A program made the translations under genes and the position numbers. DNA of 7,642 bases from Chloroflexota bacterium. Lineage in GTDB: Bacteria; Chloroflexota; Dehalococcoidia; Bin125. Where the stretch lies: contig JAPOXB010000091.1 in the NCBI GenBank assembly GCA_026707335.1, positions 1-7,642 of the forward strand, in the 5' to 3' direction. The notes under the pieces were generated by a model. That model searched no databases and was not told the origin of the DNA. It was given only the letters and a program-made list of their open reading frames with translations. This document shows, in pieces, positions 1-5,961 of this stretch; position 1 is the stretch's first letter; every line of letters begins with the position of its first letter.

Positions 1-1377
1 GAAGTCGTCGATCGGGTTGCGCCGCGCGCTCAGGCTGACCAGCGTCGCGCCGCGGCTGACCACCGCGTCTTTGATGCGCACGCCCAGCACGTTGTTGCTG
101 GCGCTGAGGTCGTCGCCGATGGCGACGAGCGTCGCCGCCTCTTCCACCGAGGTCAGCCGGCCGGACAGGTGTACGCCGCCGAAGCTCTCGCGCAGCGCGG
201 CCTCGACCGCCCCCCAGACCGCCCCCACGCTCGCGTCGAGGTTGGGCGTGCCCAGCCAGGCCGCCAGCCGCGCCAGCGCGTAGTTCTCCTCCGTCGTCGC
301 CTGGCCCGAGCCCAGCAGCCCGACCGCCCCCGCGCCATGCGCCGCGACGATCGCCGCCAGCTTGGCGCCGGCATCGCGCAGGACGACCGGCGTCTCGGCG
401 TCGAAGCCGTCCTCGCCGCGGCCCAGCCGGCCGGCGAGCAGCCGCTGCCGGTCGCGCACCTGGTCGTAGCCGAAGCGGCCGCGCACGCAGATCTGGTTGC
501 GCGACACGTCGTTGCCCGCCGCCGGCCGCACGATCACGCCGCGGCCGTCGCGGATGCCGACCTGGATCGTGCAGCCCATGCTGCACTCGGTGCAGACGGT
601 GCTCACCCAGCGCTGCGGGCGGGCCAGCCACTTGTTGGGGGCCTCCATCAGCGTCGCCGTGGGGCAGACGTCGATGCAGGCGCCGCAGAAGTCGCAGTTC
701 GACTCGTGGATTGCCCCGCCCGCCCCGAAGGCCATGCGGGTCGAGAAGCCGCGCCCGGCCAGCGTGATCGCGGTCGTGTGGCGCAGGTCGTCGCAGGCGC
801 GTTCGCAGCGGGTGCAGAGGATGCACATCTGCGGGTCGAACTCGAAGTAGGGGTTGCCGCGGTCGGGCGGCGGCTGCTCGTACTGGTAGTAGGTGCGCGC
901 CTCGTCGAGGTACGGCTCGACGTTCGAGCGCCCCATGTCGGCCACGTCCGACGCGGTCTGCAACTCGCAGCGGTAGTTCTTCGAGCAGGTCACGCAGCGG
1001 TGCGTGACGACGTTGTCGCGCAGGCAGATGTCGCCGGTGCGGCAGTGCTCCACGCGGTGACAGGTCAGGCAGCGGTCGCTGTGGTTGGCCAGGATGAAGG
1101 CCATCACCTCCTGGCGCATCTCGAGCGTGGCCGGGCTGTCGGTGCGCACGACCATCCCCTCGCGCACCTCCGTGCTGCAGGCCAGCACCTGCCCGCGCAT
1201 CCCCTCGACCTCCACGACGCAGGTGCGGCAGCCCGCGTAGGCCGGCAGCCCGTCGATGTAGCAGAGGTTCGAGATGTAGATGCCCGCCTCCTTGATGACC
1301 TCCACCAAAGGGCGGCCGGGCGCGACCTCGTGGGGCGCGCCGTTGATCGTGATCTCGACCGTCGTGCTGGCGACCAT
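1..1377 (-). CDS. nuoG: NADH-quinone oxidoreductase subunit G (NuoG), C-terminus cut off by the window edge
   Basis: Peripheral-arm subunit of complex I, passing electrons from NADH towards quinone. The first 459 residues are present; the gene continues past base 1. Visible cluster motifs in order: [2Fe-2S] ligands C39, C50, C53, C67; a His-Cys3 motif H99, C103, C106, C112; an added cysteine block C118, C128, C131, C137; an eight-cysteine double ferredoxin motif (C185, C188, C191, C195 and C228, C231, C234, C238); and the N7-type [4Fe-4S] motif C262, C265, C269, C297. From about residue 330 a molybdopterin-oxidoreductase fold begins (GSGQATTEENY at 356-366). Formate dehydrogenase alpha has the same layout, but the segment where its catalytic Cys/Sec sits (about 380-392 here) has no cysteine, and nuoB and nuoI lie just upstream, so NuoG is favoured. 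ATG start at 1377, preceded by AGGAG, 44 bases after the nuoI stop. The cluster assignments are inferred from spacing. Confidence 0.93.
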   Translation of the reverse strand, partial: MVASTTVEITINGAPHEVAPGRPLVEVIKEAGIYISNLCYIDGLPAYAGCRTCVVEVEGMRGQVLACSTEVREGMVVRTDSPATLEMRQEVMAFILANHSDRCLTCHRVEHCRTGDICLRDNVVTHRCVTCSKNYRCELQTASDVADMGRSNVEPYLDEARTYYQYEQPPPDRGNPYFEFDPQMCILCTRCERACDDLRHTTAITLAGRGFSTRMAFGAGGAIHESNCDFCGACIDVCPTATLMEAPNKWLARPQRWVSTVCTECSMGCTIQVGIRDGRGVIVRPAAGNDVSRNQICVRGRFGYDQVRDRQRLLAGRLGRGEDGFDAETPVVLRDAGAKLAAIVAAHGAGAVGLLGSGQATTEENYALARLAAWLGTPNLDASVGAVWGAVEAALRESFGGVHLSGRLTSVEEAATLVAIGDDLSASNNVLGVRIKDAVVSRGATLVSLSARRNPIDDF

Positions 1378-1421
1378 CCGGCGTCCGCGCTCCTGGTTCT
1401 CCGGGCTGCTGAGTCGGGGGA

Positions 1422-1907
1422 CTAGTGGTGCTGCCGCTCGCCGGCGGGGTGGATCTCCTGGCGCACGGCCGGCTGCCCGTTGGGGTAGATCCAGTCGTGC
1501 GCGTCGAGGTACTCGTTCGCCAGCGACGTCAGCGTCGGTTTGTCGTGGTAGAGGTCGTTGGGGTCCCGGACGACGTTCGTGTACGAGCCGCCCACCTGGA
1601 TCGCCTCGTAGGGGCAGGCCTCGGCGCAGAGGCCGCAGTACATGCAGAGGCGGAAGTCGATCTCGTAGCGCTCCACCAAGTACGACCCGTCCTCGCGGGG
1701 CTGGGTCTGCACCAGGATGCAGCCGTCGGGGCAGGCCTGGGCGCAGGTGCTGCAGCCCGTGCAGCGTTCCACGAACCAGACCAGGTTCGTGCGGGCGCGC
1801 GGCGGGATGGGGCGCTCCGCCTCGGGGAACTCGAAGGTCGTGGGCTCGCGGACGAGGTGCTTGACCGTCGTCAGCAGGCCCTTGGCGATGCCTATGCCGT
1901 ACGCCAT
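1422..1907 (-). CDS. nuoI: NADH-quinone oxidoreductase subunit I (NuoI), 2x[4Fe-4S] ferredoxin-like
   Basis: Complex I subunit that carries clusters N6a and N6b and links NuoG to NuoB in the electron path at the base of the peripheral arm. The 161-residue protein has two classical CxxCxxCxxxC motifs: C49, C52, C55, C59 followed by Pro, and C88, C91, C94, C98 followed by Pro. A basic/hydrophobic N-terminal segment (IAKGLLTTVKHLVREPTT, residues 7-24) is typical of NuoI. The length is normal for the family. The ATG at 1907 overlaps the nuoB stop as TGATG, with GGGAGG about nine bases upstream, so translation is probably coupled to nuoB. The C-terminus ends in His-rich GERQHH. An additional cysteine, C63, lies just after the first motif and is not a standard ligand. 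Confidence 0.96.
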   Translation of the reverse strand: MAYGIGIAKGLLTTVKHLVREPTTFEFPEAERPIPPRARTNLVWFVERCTGCSTCAQACPDGCILVQTQPREDGSYLVERYEIDFRLCMYCGLCAEACPYEAIQVGGSYTNVVRDPNDLYHDKPTLTSLANEYLDAHDWIYPNGQPAVRQEIHPAGERQHH

Positions 1908-2647
1908 CAGGCCGGCCCTCCCGGCGCCGATCCGCCGTGCATCGTCAGGTAGTTGGTGTCGTGTGGGAGAGCGCCGGTTTCGGTGTCGCGGGGTTCGCCG
2001 CTCACGCTCAGGTAGGGCGGGAACAGCGCCTCGAGCTCGCGGCGGATCGGGTCACCCTCGGGCAGCATCGTCGAGAAGTCGCCGTCGGGCTCCGGCCGCC
2101 GGCGCTTGCCGAGCACCCCCTCCTCCTTCATCACGTCCTGCAGCAGCATCAGGCCCGACAGCAGCGACTCCGGCCGCGGCGGGCAGCCCGGCACGTAGAC
2201 ATCGACCGGCACGACGTTGTTGACGCCCGGCAGCGTGCTGTAGCCGTGCGCGAACGGCCCGCCGATGTTGCTGCACGAGCCCATCGAGATGACCCACTTG
2301 GGCTCGGCCATCTGCAGGTAGATGCGGCGCACGGCGGGGGCCATCTTCCAGGTCACCGTGCCGGCCACGATCATCAGGTCGGCCTGGCGCGGCGAGGCGC
2401 GGAAGACCTCGGCCCCGAAGCGGGCGATGTCGTAGCGGGCGTTGGCCGTCGCGATCATCTCGATCGCGCAGCAGGCCAGCCCGAACATCGCCGGCCAGAG
2501 CGACGAGCGCCGCGCCCAGGTCAGCACGCTATCGACCTGCGTGATCAGTAACTGCTGGCGCAGGTCCGACTCGATGTCGGTGCCGGTCTCCTCCGCCGTG
2601 GGCGGCGGCTCGACGTTGAGCACCGGGATCGTCTCGCGATCAGCCAC
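1907..2647 (-). CDS. nuoB: NADH-quinone oxidoreductase subunit B (NuoB), N2 cluster subunit
   Basis: Subunit holding cluster N2, the last iron-sulfur centre before quinone, at the membrane interface of complex I. With a GTG start at 2647 it is 246 residues. The four N2 ligands are visible: the adjacent pair C59-C60 (in GLACCAIEM), C125 (GSCSNIGGPF) and C155 (VPGCPPRPE). The GTG start is chosen because GGAGG lies at 2652-2656, four bases upstream; a further in-frame GTG at 2716 has no ribosome binding site and sits next to a possible -10 box. Both ends are longer than in minimal homologues: about 40 residues precede the conserved core, and after the last ligand there is a tail of roughly 90 residues, acidic and Pro-rich in its distal part. 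It is co-directional with the upstream cysteine desulfurase (120-base gap) and overlaps nuoI by one base. Confidence 0.96.
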   Translation of the reverse strand: MADRETIPVLNVEPPPTAEETGTDIESDLRQQLLITQVDSVLTWARRSSLWPAMFGLACCAIEMIATANARYDIARFGAEVFRASPRQADLMIVAGTVTWKMAPAVRRIYLQMAEPKWVISMGSCSNIGGPFAHGYSTLPGVNNVVPVDVYVPGCPPRPESLLSGLMLLQDVMKEEGVLGKRRRPEPDGDFSTMLPEGDPIRRELEALFPPYLSVSGEPRDTETGALPHDTNYLTMHGGSAPGGPA

Positions 2648-2651
2648 GGAT

Positions 2652-2656
2652 CCTCC
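2652..2656 (-). promoter_or_regulatory. Ribosome binding site deciding the nuoB GTG start
   Basis: On the minus strand the bases read GGAGG, then four bases, then GTG at 2647-2645. This is the only good Shine-Dalgarno sequence in front of an in-frame start before the conserved NuoB core, so it argues for GTG at 2647 over GTG at 2716. Confidence 0.6.
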
Positions 2657-2717
2657 AGCGGGCCCCGGCGCGCCGCTCCCCGCGCGACGCTCCGCAGTCC
2701 TTGTGAAGTCGCGCACG

Positions 2718-2723
2718 ATGATA
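2718..2723 (-). promoter_or_regulatory. Possible -10 element (TATCAT) for the nuoB-nuoI-nuoG transcript
   Basis: The minus strand reads TATCAT, one mismatch from TATAAT, 71 bases upstream of the nuoB start in the gap after the desulfurase gene. No convincing -35 hexamer is seen at 16-18 bases. If used, transcription would begin around 2710, giving an untranslated leader of about 60 bases and allowing the nuo genes to be expressed separately from the desulfurase. Weak evidence, position only. Confidence 0.3.
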
Positions 2724-2767
2724 CCAGCGCGCCCGGATGGGCGATACCGCCCCGCGGGTCCGGCCGC

Positions 2768-3931
2768 TCAGCCGATCGGCGACAGCGCCCGCAGCCGCTC
2801 GATCGCCTCCGGCAGCACGCGCCCCACCCGGTCGACCTGCGCCTGCGTGGTCTCCCGCCCCAGCGTCAGCCGCACGGCCGAGTGCGCCAGGTCGGAATCG
2901 ACGCCCATCGCTGTCAGCACGTGGCTCGGTTCGGTGGAGCCGGTCGTGCAGGCCGAGCCGGAGCTGGCCGCGACGCCCTCCATATCGAGTTGCAGCAGGA
3001 TGCTCTCGCCCTCGACCCCAGCGAAGCAGACGCTGAGGTTGTTGGGCAGCCGCCGCGCCATGTCGCGCGGCCCGTTCAGCGAGACCTGCTCGACCCCCTC
3101 GCGCAGGTGGCGCCAGAGGCGGTCGCGCAACCCCCCGACATGGGCGTTGCGCGCCTCCATCTCCGCGCAGGCCAGGTCGAGCGCGGCCGCCAGCGCGACC
3201 GCCCCGGCCACGTTCTCCGTCCCGGCGCGGCGGTCGCCCTCCTGGCCGCCGCCGATGATCAGCGGCGAGAACGGCGTGCGATGCCGCACGTACAGCGCCC
3301 CGACCCCCTTGGGCCCGTAGATCTTGTGCGCCGTCAGCGACAGCAGATCGACGCCCAGCACGTCGGGCCGGATGTCGATCGCGCCCGCGGCCTGCACGGC
3401 GTCGGTGTGCACCAGCGTGCGCGGGTTGCGCGCCTTCACCGCCGCCGCGATGGCGGCGATCGGCTGCACCGTGCCCACCTCGTTATTCGCCGCCATGATG
3501 GTGACCAGCGCCGTGTCGTCGCGGACGGCGTCCGCCGCCGCCGCCGGGTCGACGAAGCCCTCTCCGTCGACGGGCAGGACCGTCACCTCCCAGCCGTCCC
3601 GCTCCAGCGCCTCCAGCGGCTCCAGCACCGCGTGGTGCTCGATCGCCGAGGTGACCATGTGGCGGCCCGTCGCGGCTGCCGCGACGCCGCGGATGGCCGC
3701 GTTGTCGGCCTCCGTCCCGCCCGACGTGAAGACGATCTCGCTCGCCGTGCAGCCCAGCCGCCCGGCCACGACGTCGCGGGCCTGGTCGAGCGCCTGCCGG
3801 GCCCGCTGCGCCTCGCGGTAGATGCCCGACGGGTTGCCCCAACCCTCGCGCAGGATCGGCAGCATGGCCGCGATCACGCGCGGGTCGACGGGCGTCGTGG
3901 CGGCATGGTCGAGGTAGACCCGCTCCGACAT
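2768..3931 (-). CDS. Class I (NifS/IscS-type) cysteine desulfurase
   Basis: PLP-dependent enzyme that removes sulfur from L-cysteine, giving alanine and an enzyme persulfide used to build iron-sulfur clusters (and possibly thio-modified tRNA). The 387-residue protein starts with YLDHAATTPVDP (residues 6-17), typical of the family. H100 (in IEHHA) is in the position of the His stacked on PLP, K203 (in LTAHKIYGPKG) is the PLP Schiff-base lysine, RRAGTEN is at 234-240, and the catalytic cysteine C328 lies in SSGSACTTGS with the loop of group I enzymes. The length also fits group I and not SufS. ATG at 3931, preceded by AAGGGAA. It lies divergent from an A-type Fe-S carrier and upstream of nuoB, so a role in general Fe-S assembly is the best reading. 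NifS versus IscS naming cannot be settled here. Confidence 0.95.
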   Translation of the reverse strand: MSERVYLDHAATTPVDPRVIAAMLPILREGWGNPSGIYREAQRARQALDQARDVVAGRLGCTASEIVFTSGGTEADNAAIRGVAAAATGRHMVTSAIEHHAVLEPLEALERDGWEVTVLPVDGEGFVDPAAAADAVRDDTALVTIMAANNEVGTVQPIAAIAAAVKARNPRTLVHTDAVQAAGAIDIRPDVLGVDLLSLTAHKIYGPKGVGALYVRHRTPFSPLIIGGGQEGDRRAGTENVAGAVALAAALDLACAEMEARNAHVGGLRDRLWRHLREGVEQVSLNGPRDMARRLPNNLSVCFAGVEGESILLQLDMEGVAASSGSACTTGSTEPSHVLTAMGVDSDLAHSAVRLTLGRETTQAQVDRVGRVLPEAIERLRALSPIG

Positions 3932-4028
3932 CGGCCGTTCCCTTCCCGGACCTGCCCGGCCCGTGTGCTTCAGGGTATCCGCCTTGGCGCCGCCCGGTCG
4001 TGCCGCGGCCCCTCCATGTCGCGGCCGA

Positions 4029-4058
4029 TAGACCCCTCGCGCCGCCCCACCGTATACT
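4029..4058 (+). promoter_or_regulatory. Sigma70-type promoter for the A-type carrier gene
   Basis: TATACT at 4053-4058 (five of six bases matching TATAAT) is preceded, 18 bases upstream, by TAGACC at 4029-4034 (four of six matching TTGACA). It lies 33 bases before the ATG of the Fe-S carrier gene, in the 160-base divergent gap from the desulfurase. No clear operator was recognised, and no IscR gene is in the window. A counterpart for the minus-strand desulfurase was looked for and none was convincing. Confidence 0.6.
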
Positions 4059-4091
4059 CCCCTCGACGGACGCAACTGGGAAGGATCCGCC

Positions 4092-4478
4092 ATGACGACG
4101 ATGCAAGTGCCCACCCTGATCCACGTCAGCGACCTCGCCGCCGAGAAGGCCGCCGGGCTGCTCAAGGACAAGGGCTTCGCCGACGGCGCCCTGCGCGTCT
4201 TCGTCGTCGGCGGTGGCTGCAGCGGCTACCAGTACGGCATGGCCCTCGCGACCGCGGCCGAGCCCGGCGACCAGGTGGTCGAATCGGGCGGCGTGCGCTT
4301 TCTCGTCGACCCGGACAGCGCGCCCCTGCTGCTCGGCGCCCACATCGACTACGTGGACGACATCATGAAGCAGGGCTTCAGCATCACGAACCCCAACGCG
4401 GCCAAGAGCTGCGCCTGCGGCACCTCCTTCGACACCGCCGACAGCGCCGGTGCGTCGCAGGCCCGCTCCTGCATCTGA
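4092..4478 (+). CDS. A-type iron-sulfur cluster carrier (IscA/HesB/ErpA family)
   Basis: Small protein that receives iron-sulfur clusters from the assembly scaffold and hands them to target enzymes. It is 128 residues, with the family's three conserved cysteines: C43 in GGGCSGYQY, and C107 and C109 in SCACGTSF. The hydrophobic and Asp-rich stretch between them (LVDPDSAPLLLGAHIDYVDD, 71-90) is also typical. ATG at 4092 with AAGGA seven bases upstream; a second ATG three codons later is less well placed. After the conserved CxCG motif there is a short tail that ends in Cys-Ile, giving a fourth cysteine (C127) that is not a family ligand. It is divergent from the cysteine desulfurase, so the two probably act in one pathway. 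ErpA and IscA cannot be told apart from sequence alone here. Confidence 0.95.
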   Translation: MTTMQVPTLIHVSDLAAEKAAGLLKDKGFADGALRVFVVGGGCSGYQYGMALATAAEPGDQVVESGGVRFLVDPDSAPLLLGAHIDYVDDIMKQGFSITNPNAAKSCACGTSFDTADSAGASQARSCI

Positions 4479-4518
4479 GGTCCGTGCCGGCCGTTCGCTC
4501 CGCGGGGAGGGAGCCATC

Positions 4519-4788
4519 ATGGTGACCCGGCGGCCCGCCGAGGAGACCGCCCGCCTCGGCGACGAGATATACGACCGCGACATTCGCGCCCAAGTCGAGG
4601 CGAACCACCACGGCGAGTACGTCGCCATCGACGTGGACACCGGTTGCTGGGCCGTCGCCGACGAGTTGCGCGCCGCCGCGAAGCGCCTTCGGTCGGAGCA
4701 GCCCGATGCGATCGATGTCTGGCTGCTTCGCGTCGGGCACCGGGCGCTGCATCACTTCGGGGGCCGCCCGCTGCGGAGAGCGGAGTGA
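4519..4788 (+). CDS. Small uncharacterised protein, first gene of an aspartic protease cassette
   Basis: I do not recognise a named family. The 89-residue soluble protein has a charged N-terminal half (TARLGDEIYDRDIRAQVEA), then VAIDVDTGCWAVADE (about residues 35-49), a helix-like AAAKRLRSEQ segment and a C-terminal VWLLRVGHRALHHFGGR block. No signal peptide or membrane segment is seen. ATG at 4519 is chosen because GGGAGG lies eight bases upstream at 4505-4510; an in-frame ATG at 4450 would overlap the previous gene and lacks such a site. Its stop overlaps the GTG start of the aspartic protease gene (GTGA), so the two are almost certainly co-translated. I recall similar small proteins placed next to clan AA aspartic proteases in cyanobacteria and other bacteria, but that is memory. 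The function is unknown; it could be the partner or substrate of the protease. Confidence 0.8.
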   Translation: MVTRRPAEETARLGDEIYDRDIRAQVEANHHGEYVAIDVDTGCWAVADELRAAAKRLRSEQPDAIDVWLLRVGHRALHHFGGRPLRRAE

Positions 4789-5153
4789 TCGAAGGCGTCG
4801 TCAACGATGCCAAGGAGGCGGTGGTTCCCCTCACCCTTCGAGGTTCCGCGGGACGAACGCTGAGCATCGACGCGATCATCGATACCGGCTTCGGCGGGTT
4901 CCTCACGTTGCCTCCGGCGTTGGTTGCTGAGTTGGGCCTGCCCTACGAGGGCATGGGGCGAGCCACCCTGGGCGACGGCAGCGAAATCACGTTCCCGTAC
5001 TACGACGTGACCGTGCTCTGGGACGGCGACCCGAAGTACGGTCTGGCGGATGCCGCCGATACCACACCCCTTGTCGGGATGTCGCTGCTCGACAGCCACA
5101 GCCTGTACGTGGAGATTGAGGTGGGTGGGCGCGTCGTCATCGAGGCGCGCTGA
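4785..5153 (+). CDS. Retropepsin-like clan AA aspartic protease, small single-domain
   Basis: Probable aspartic endopeptidase of the retroviral-protease fold, which acts as a homodimer with one catalytic Asp from each chain. With the GTG start at 4785 it is 122 residues. D33-T34-G35 in AIIDTGFGGFLTLP is the catalytic triad with the flanking hydrophobic residues expected of the family. PLVGMSLLDSH (95-105) matches the downstream hydrophobic-hydrophobic-Gly element, and the C-terminal strands LYVEIEV and RVVIEAR complete the fold. No signal peptide or transmembrane anchor is present, so it is likely cytosolic. GGAGAG precedes the GTG, which overlaps the previous stop by four bases. A longer reading from 4644 would be an Arg-rich antisense-looking extension and was not used. 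Base use (GTT, TTG, GAT codons) is less GC-biased than in flanking genes, consistent with acquisition by transfer. The substrate is unknown. Confidence 0.85.
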   Translation: MIEGVVNDAKEAVVPLTLRGSAGRTLSIDAIIDTGFGGFLTLPPALVAELGLPYEGMGRATLGDGSEITFPYYDVTVLWDGDPKYGLADAADTTPLVGMSLLDSHSLYVEIEVGGRVVIEAR

Positions 5154-5158
5154 AGCGA

Positions 5159-5341
5159 TCAGTCCGCCGTCGGCGGATTCTTCTTCCTGAGTGACGCCTG
5201 CGCAAAGGAAGGCGAATTGCGATTCCATTCCTCGCGCTCCTCCGGACTGAGGGGGCGGACCGGGCCGAGCTTCACGACCTCGGGGAAACCGAACTTCGCG
5301 GTCGAGTTGGGCTGCTCGGACGGCTGAGAGTCGGTGGTCAT
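5159..5341 (-). CDS. Uncharacterised 60-residue protein
   Basis: Not recognised. The 60-residue product is hydrophilic and rich in Pro, Ser, Asn and Glu, with a SPEEREEWNRNSPSFAQA segment (about residues 32-49) and a basic KK before NPPTAD at the C-terminus. It has no cysteine, no membrane segment and no clear domain, and is probably largely disordered. ATG at 5341 has AGGAG ten bases upstream. It follows the 154-residue gene on the same strand after only 31 bases, which suggests co-transcription. It ends five bases from the stop of the convergent aspartic protease gene. Its 3' end contains the inverted repeat proposed as a terminator for the opposite strand. Moderate confidence that it is translated. 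Confidence 0.55.
   Translation of the reverse strand: MTTDSQPSEQPNSTAKFGFPEVVKLGPVRPLSPEEREEWNRNSPSFAQASLRKKNPPTAD
5161..5184 (+). terminator. Probable rho-independent terminator for the 4519-5153 cassette
   Basis: TCCGCC at 5163-5168 pairs with GGCGGA at 5172-5177 across a three-base loop, and A5161-T5179 and G5162-T5178 can extend the stem. On the plus strand it is followed at once by TTCTTCTT, a pyrimidine-rich tail. It lies eight bases after the protease stop codon. It also falls inside the last codons of the minus-strand 60-residue gene, so the sequence does double duty if both are real. Confidence 0.5.
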
Positions 5342-5372
5342 GGCTGCCGGACTCCTGATTCCTTGCCCCATC

Positions 5373-5837
5373 CTACAGGGAAGAAGTGGGGTGCAGGTGG
5401 GGCGCCCCGATGCGCTGCAGCGCCTGCATCGTCTCGATGTCCCGCTCGTGCAGCGAGACGAGCACGTCCTCGACGCTGATCGCGCCCCGGAAGGGGTGCC
5501 GACCGCGCCGCCCCAGCGCCGACGCCGGCAGTCCCCAGAGCAGCATGCACGTCTCGTCGCGCGACTGCCCGTAGATGCGCGCCAACTGCCCGACCTCGAC
5601 CGGCTCCGCGCCCGTCGCCAGCCACTCCGCCGGGTGCAGCGACAGATCATCCCGGCCGCGCAGCAGCTGCTCGAGGTGCCAGCCGCCGGCCCGCTCCTGC
5701 AGGGCCAGCTCCCACGCGATCTCCAGCACCTCCGACGCCCCCGCGGATCGATCCGGCCGCGCCGCGGCCCGCAGCGCCTCCTGGACCTCGCCGCCGCCCT
5801 CGCGCAGCGCCTTCAGCAGCCAACTCGCCCGATCCAC
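5373..5837 (-). CDS. Uncharacterised 154-residue protein, possibly a degenerate DinB-fold protein
   Basis: No named family can be asserted. The protein is helix-rich and soluble. Its overall pattern recalls DinB/DUF664-type four-helix-bundle proteins: a central Trp-rich part with LHPAEWLA (66-73), then an Arg-containing helix (QLARIYGQSRDET), LLWGLPASALGRRGRHP and GAISVEDVLVSLHERDIETMQAL near the C-terminus. These resemble the family's R...L..L...DL.R.G.HP..G.V...LL...HD..H pattern. However, the expected metal-binding histidines appear to be replaced (RD..T instead of HD..H, and no His in the earlier AWELALQE helix). The GTG at 5837 is used because GGGAGG lies at 5845-5850, seven bases upstream; the GTG follows a Gly/Pro-rich stretch that looks untranslated. 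It is followed by the 60-residue gene on the same strand. The DinB assignment is inference by eye. Confidence 0.7.
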   Translation of the reverse strand: MDRASWLLKALREGGGEVQEALRAAARPDRSAGASEVLEIAWELALQERAGGWHLEQLLRGRDDLSLHPAEWLATGAEPVEVGQLARIYGQSRDETCMLLWGLPASALGRRGRHPFRGAISVEDVLVSLHERDIETMQALQRIGAPHLHPTSSL

Positions 5838-5913
5838 CGACCCGCCTCCCGTCCCGGCGGCCCCCGGCCGGCGGGGCCCCATTCTGACACAGCGCGCCCC
5901 GACCCGCTCGCGC

Positions 5914-5919
5914 TACGAT
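5914..5919 (+). promoter_or_regulatory. Possible -10 element (TACGAT) for the 5962-6782 gene pair
   Basis: TACGAT matches four of six bases of TATAAT and lies 42 bases before the GTG at 5962, in the 124-base divergent gap. The best -35-like hexamer, CTGACA at 5884-5889, is 24 bases away, which is too far for a standard promoter. Low confidence; the gap must hold promoters for both directions, but none stands out. Confidence 0.25.
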
Positions 5920-5961
5920 CCGGCAGGCCCGGACCCGCCGGCCGACGACAGGAGGGCGCGC

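Noticed and set aside
1057..1071. CxxCH motif in NuoG (C103-H107), like a haem c site
   Set aside because: It is part of the His-Cys3 cluster region, the protein has no export signal, and it is a cytoplasmic complex I subunit.
169..1425. Long plus-strand open frame opposite nuoG
   Set aside because: Ala/Arg/Val-rich low-complexity translation caused by high GC on the antisense strand; the minus strand encodes clear cluster motifs.
2648..2716. Upstream in-frame GTG (2716) as the nuoB start
   Set aside because: No ribosome binding site, Ala/Gly/Arg-rich extra residues, and a possible -10 box directly before it; GTG 2647 has GGAGG.
2739..2752. GGGCG-ATAC-CGCCC hairpin between the desulfurase and nuoB as a terminator
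   Set aside because: Perfect five-base stem but no T tract on the minus strand, and such short GC palindromes are common at this base composition.
2882..4525. 547-codon plus-strand open frame across the desulfurase and the carrier gene
   Set aside because: Composition is Arg/Ala/His repeats with no domain; it runs antisense to one real gene and out of frame through another.
4644..4784. ATG at 4644 as the start of the aspartic protease
   Set aside because: It would overlap most of the upstream gene and add an Arg-rich shadow-like extension; GTG 4785 has a good ribosome site and the coupled GTGA overlap.
5884..5919. CTGACA / TACGAT pair as a full promoter
   Set aside because: The spacer is 24 bases, too long for a sigma70-type promoter; only the -10-like box was listed, at low confidence.
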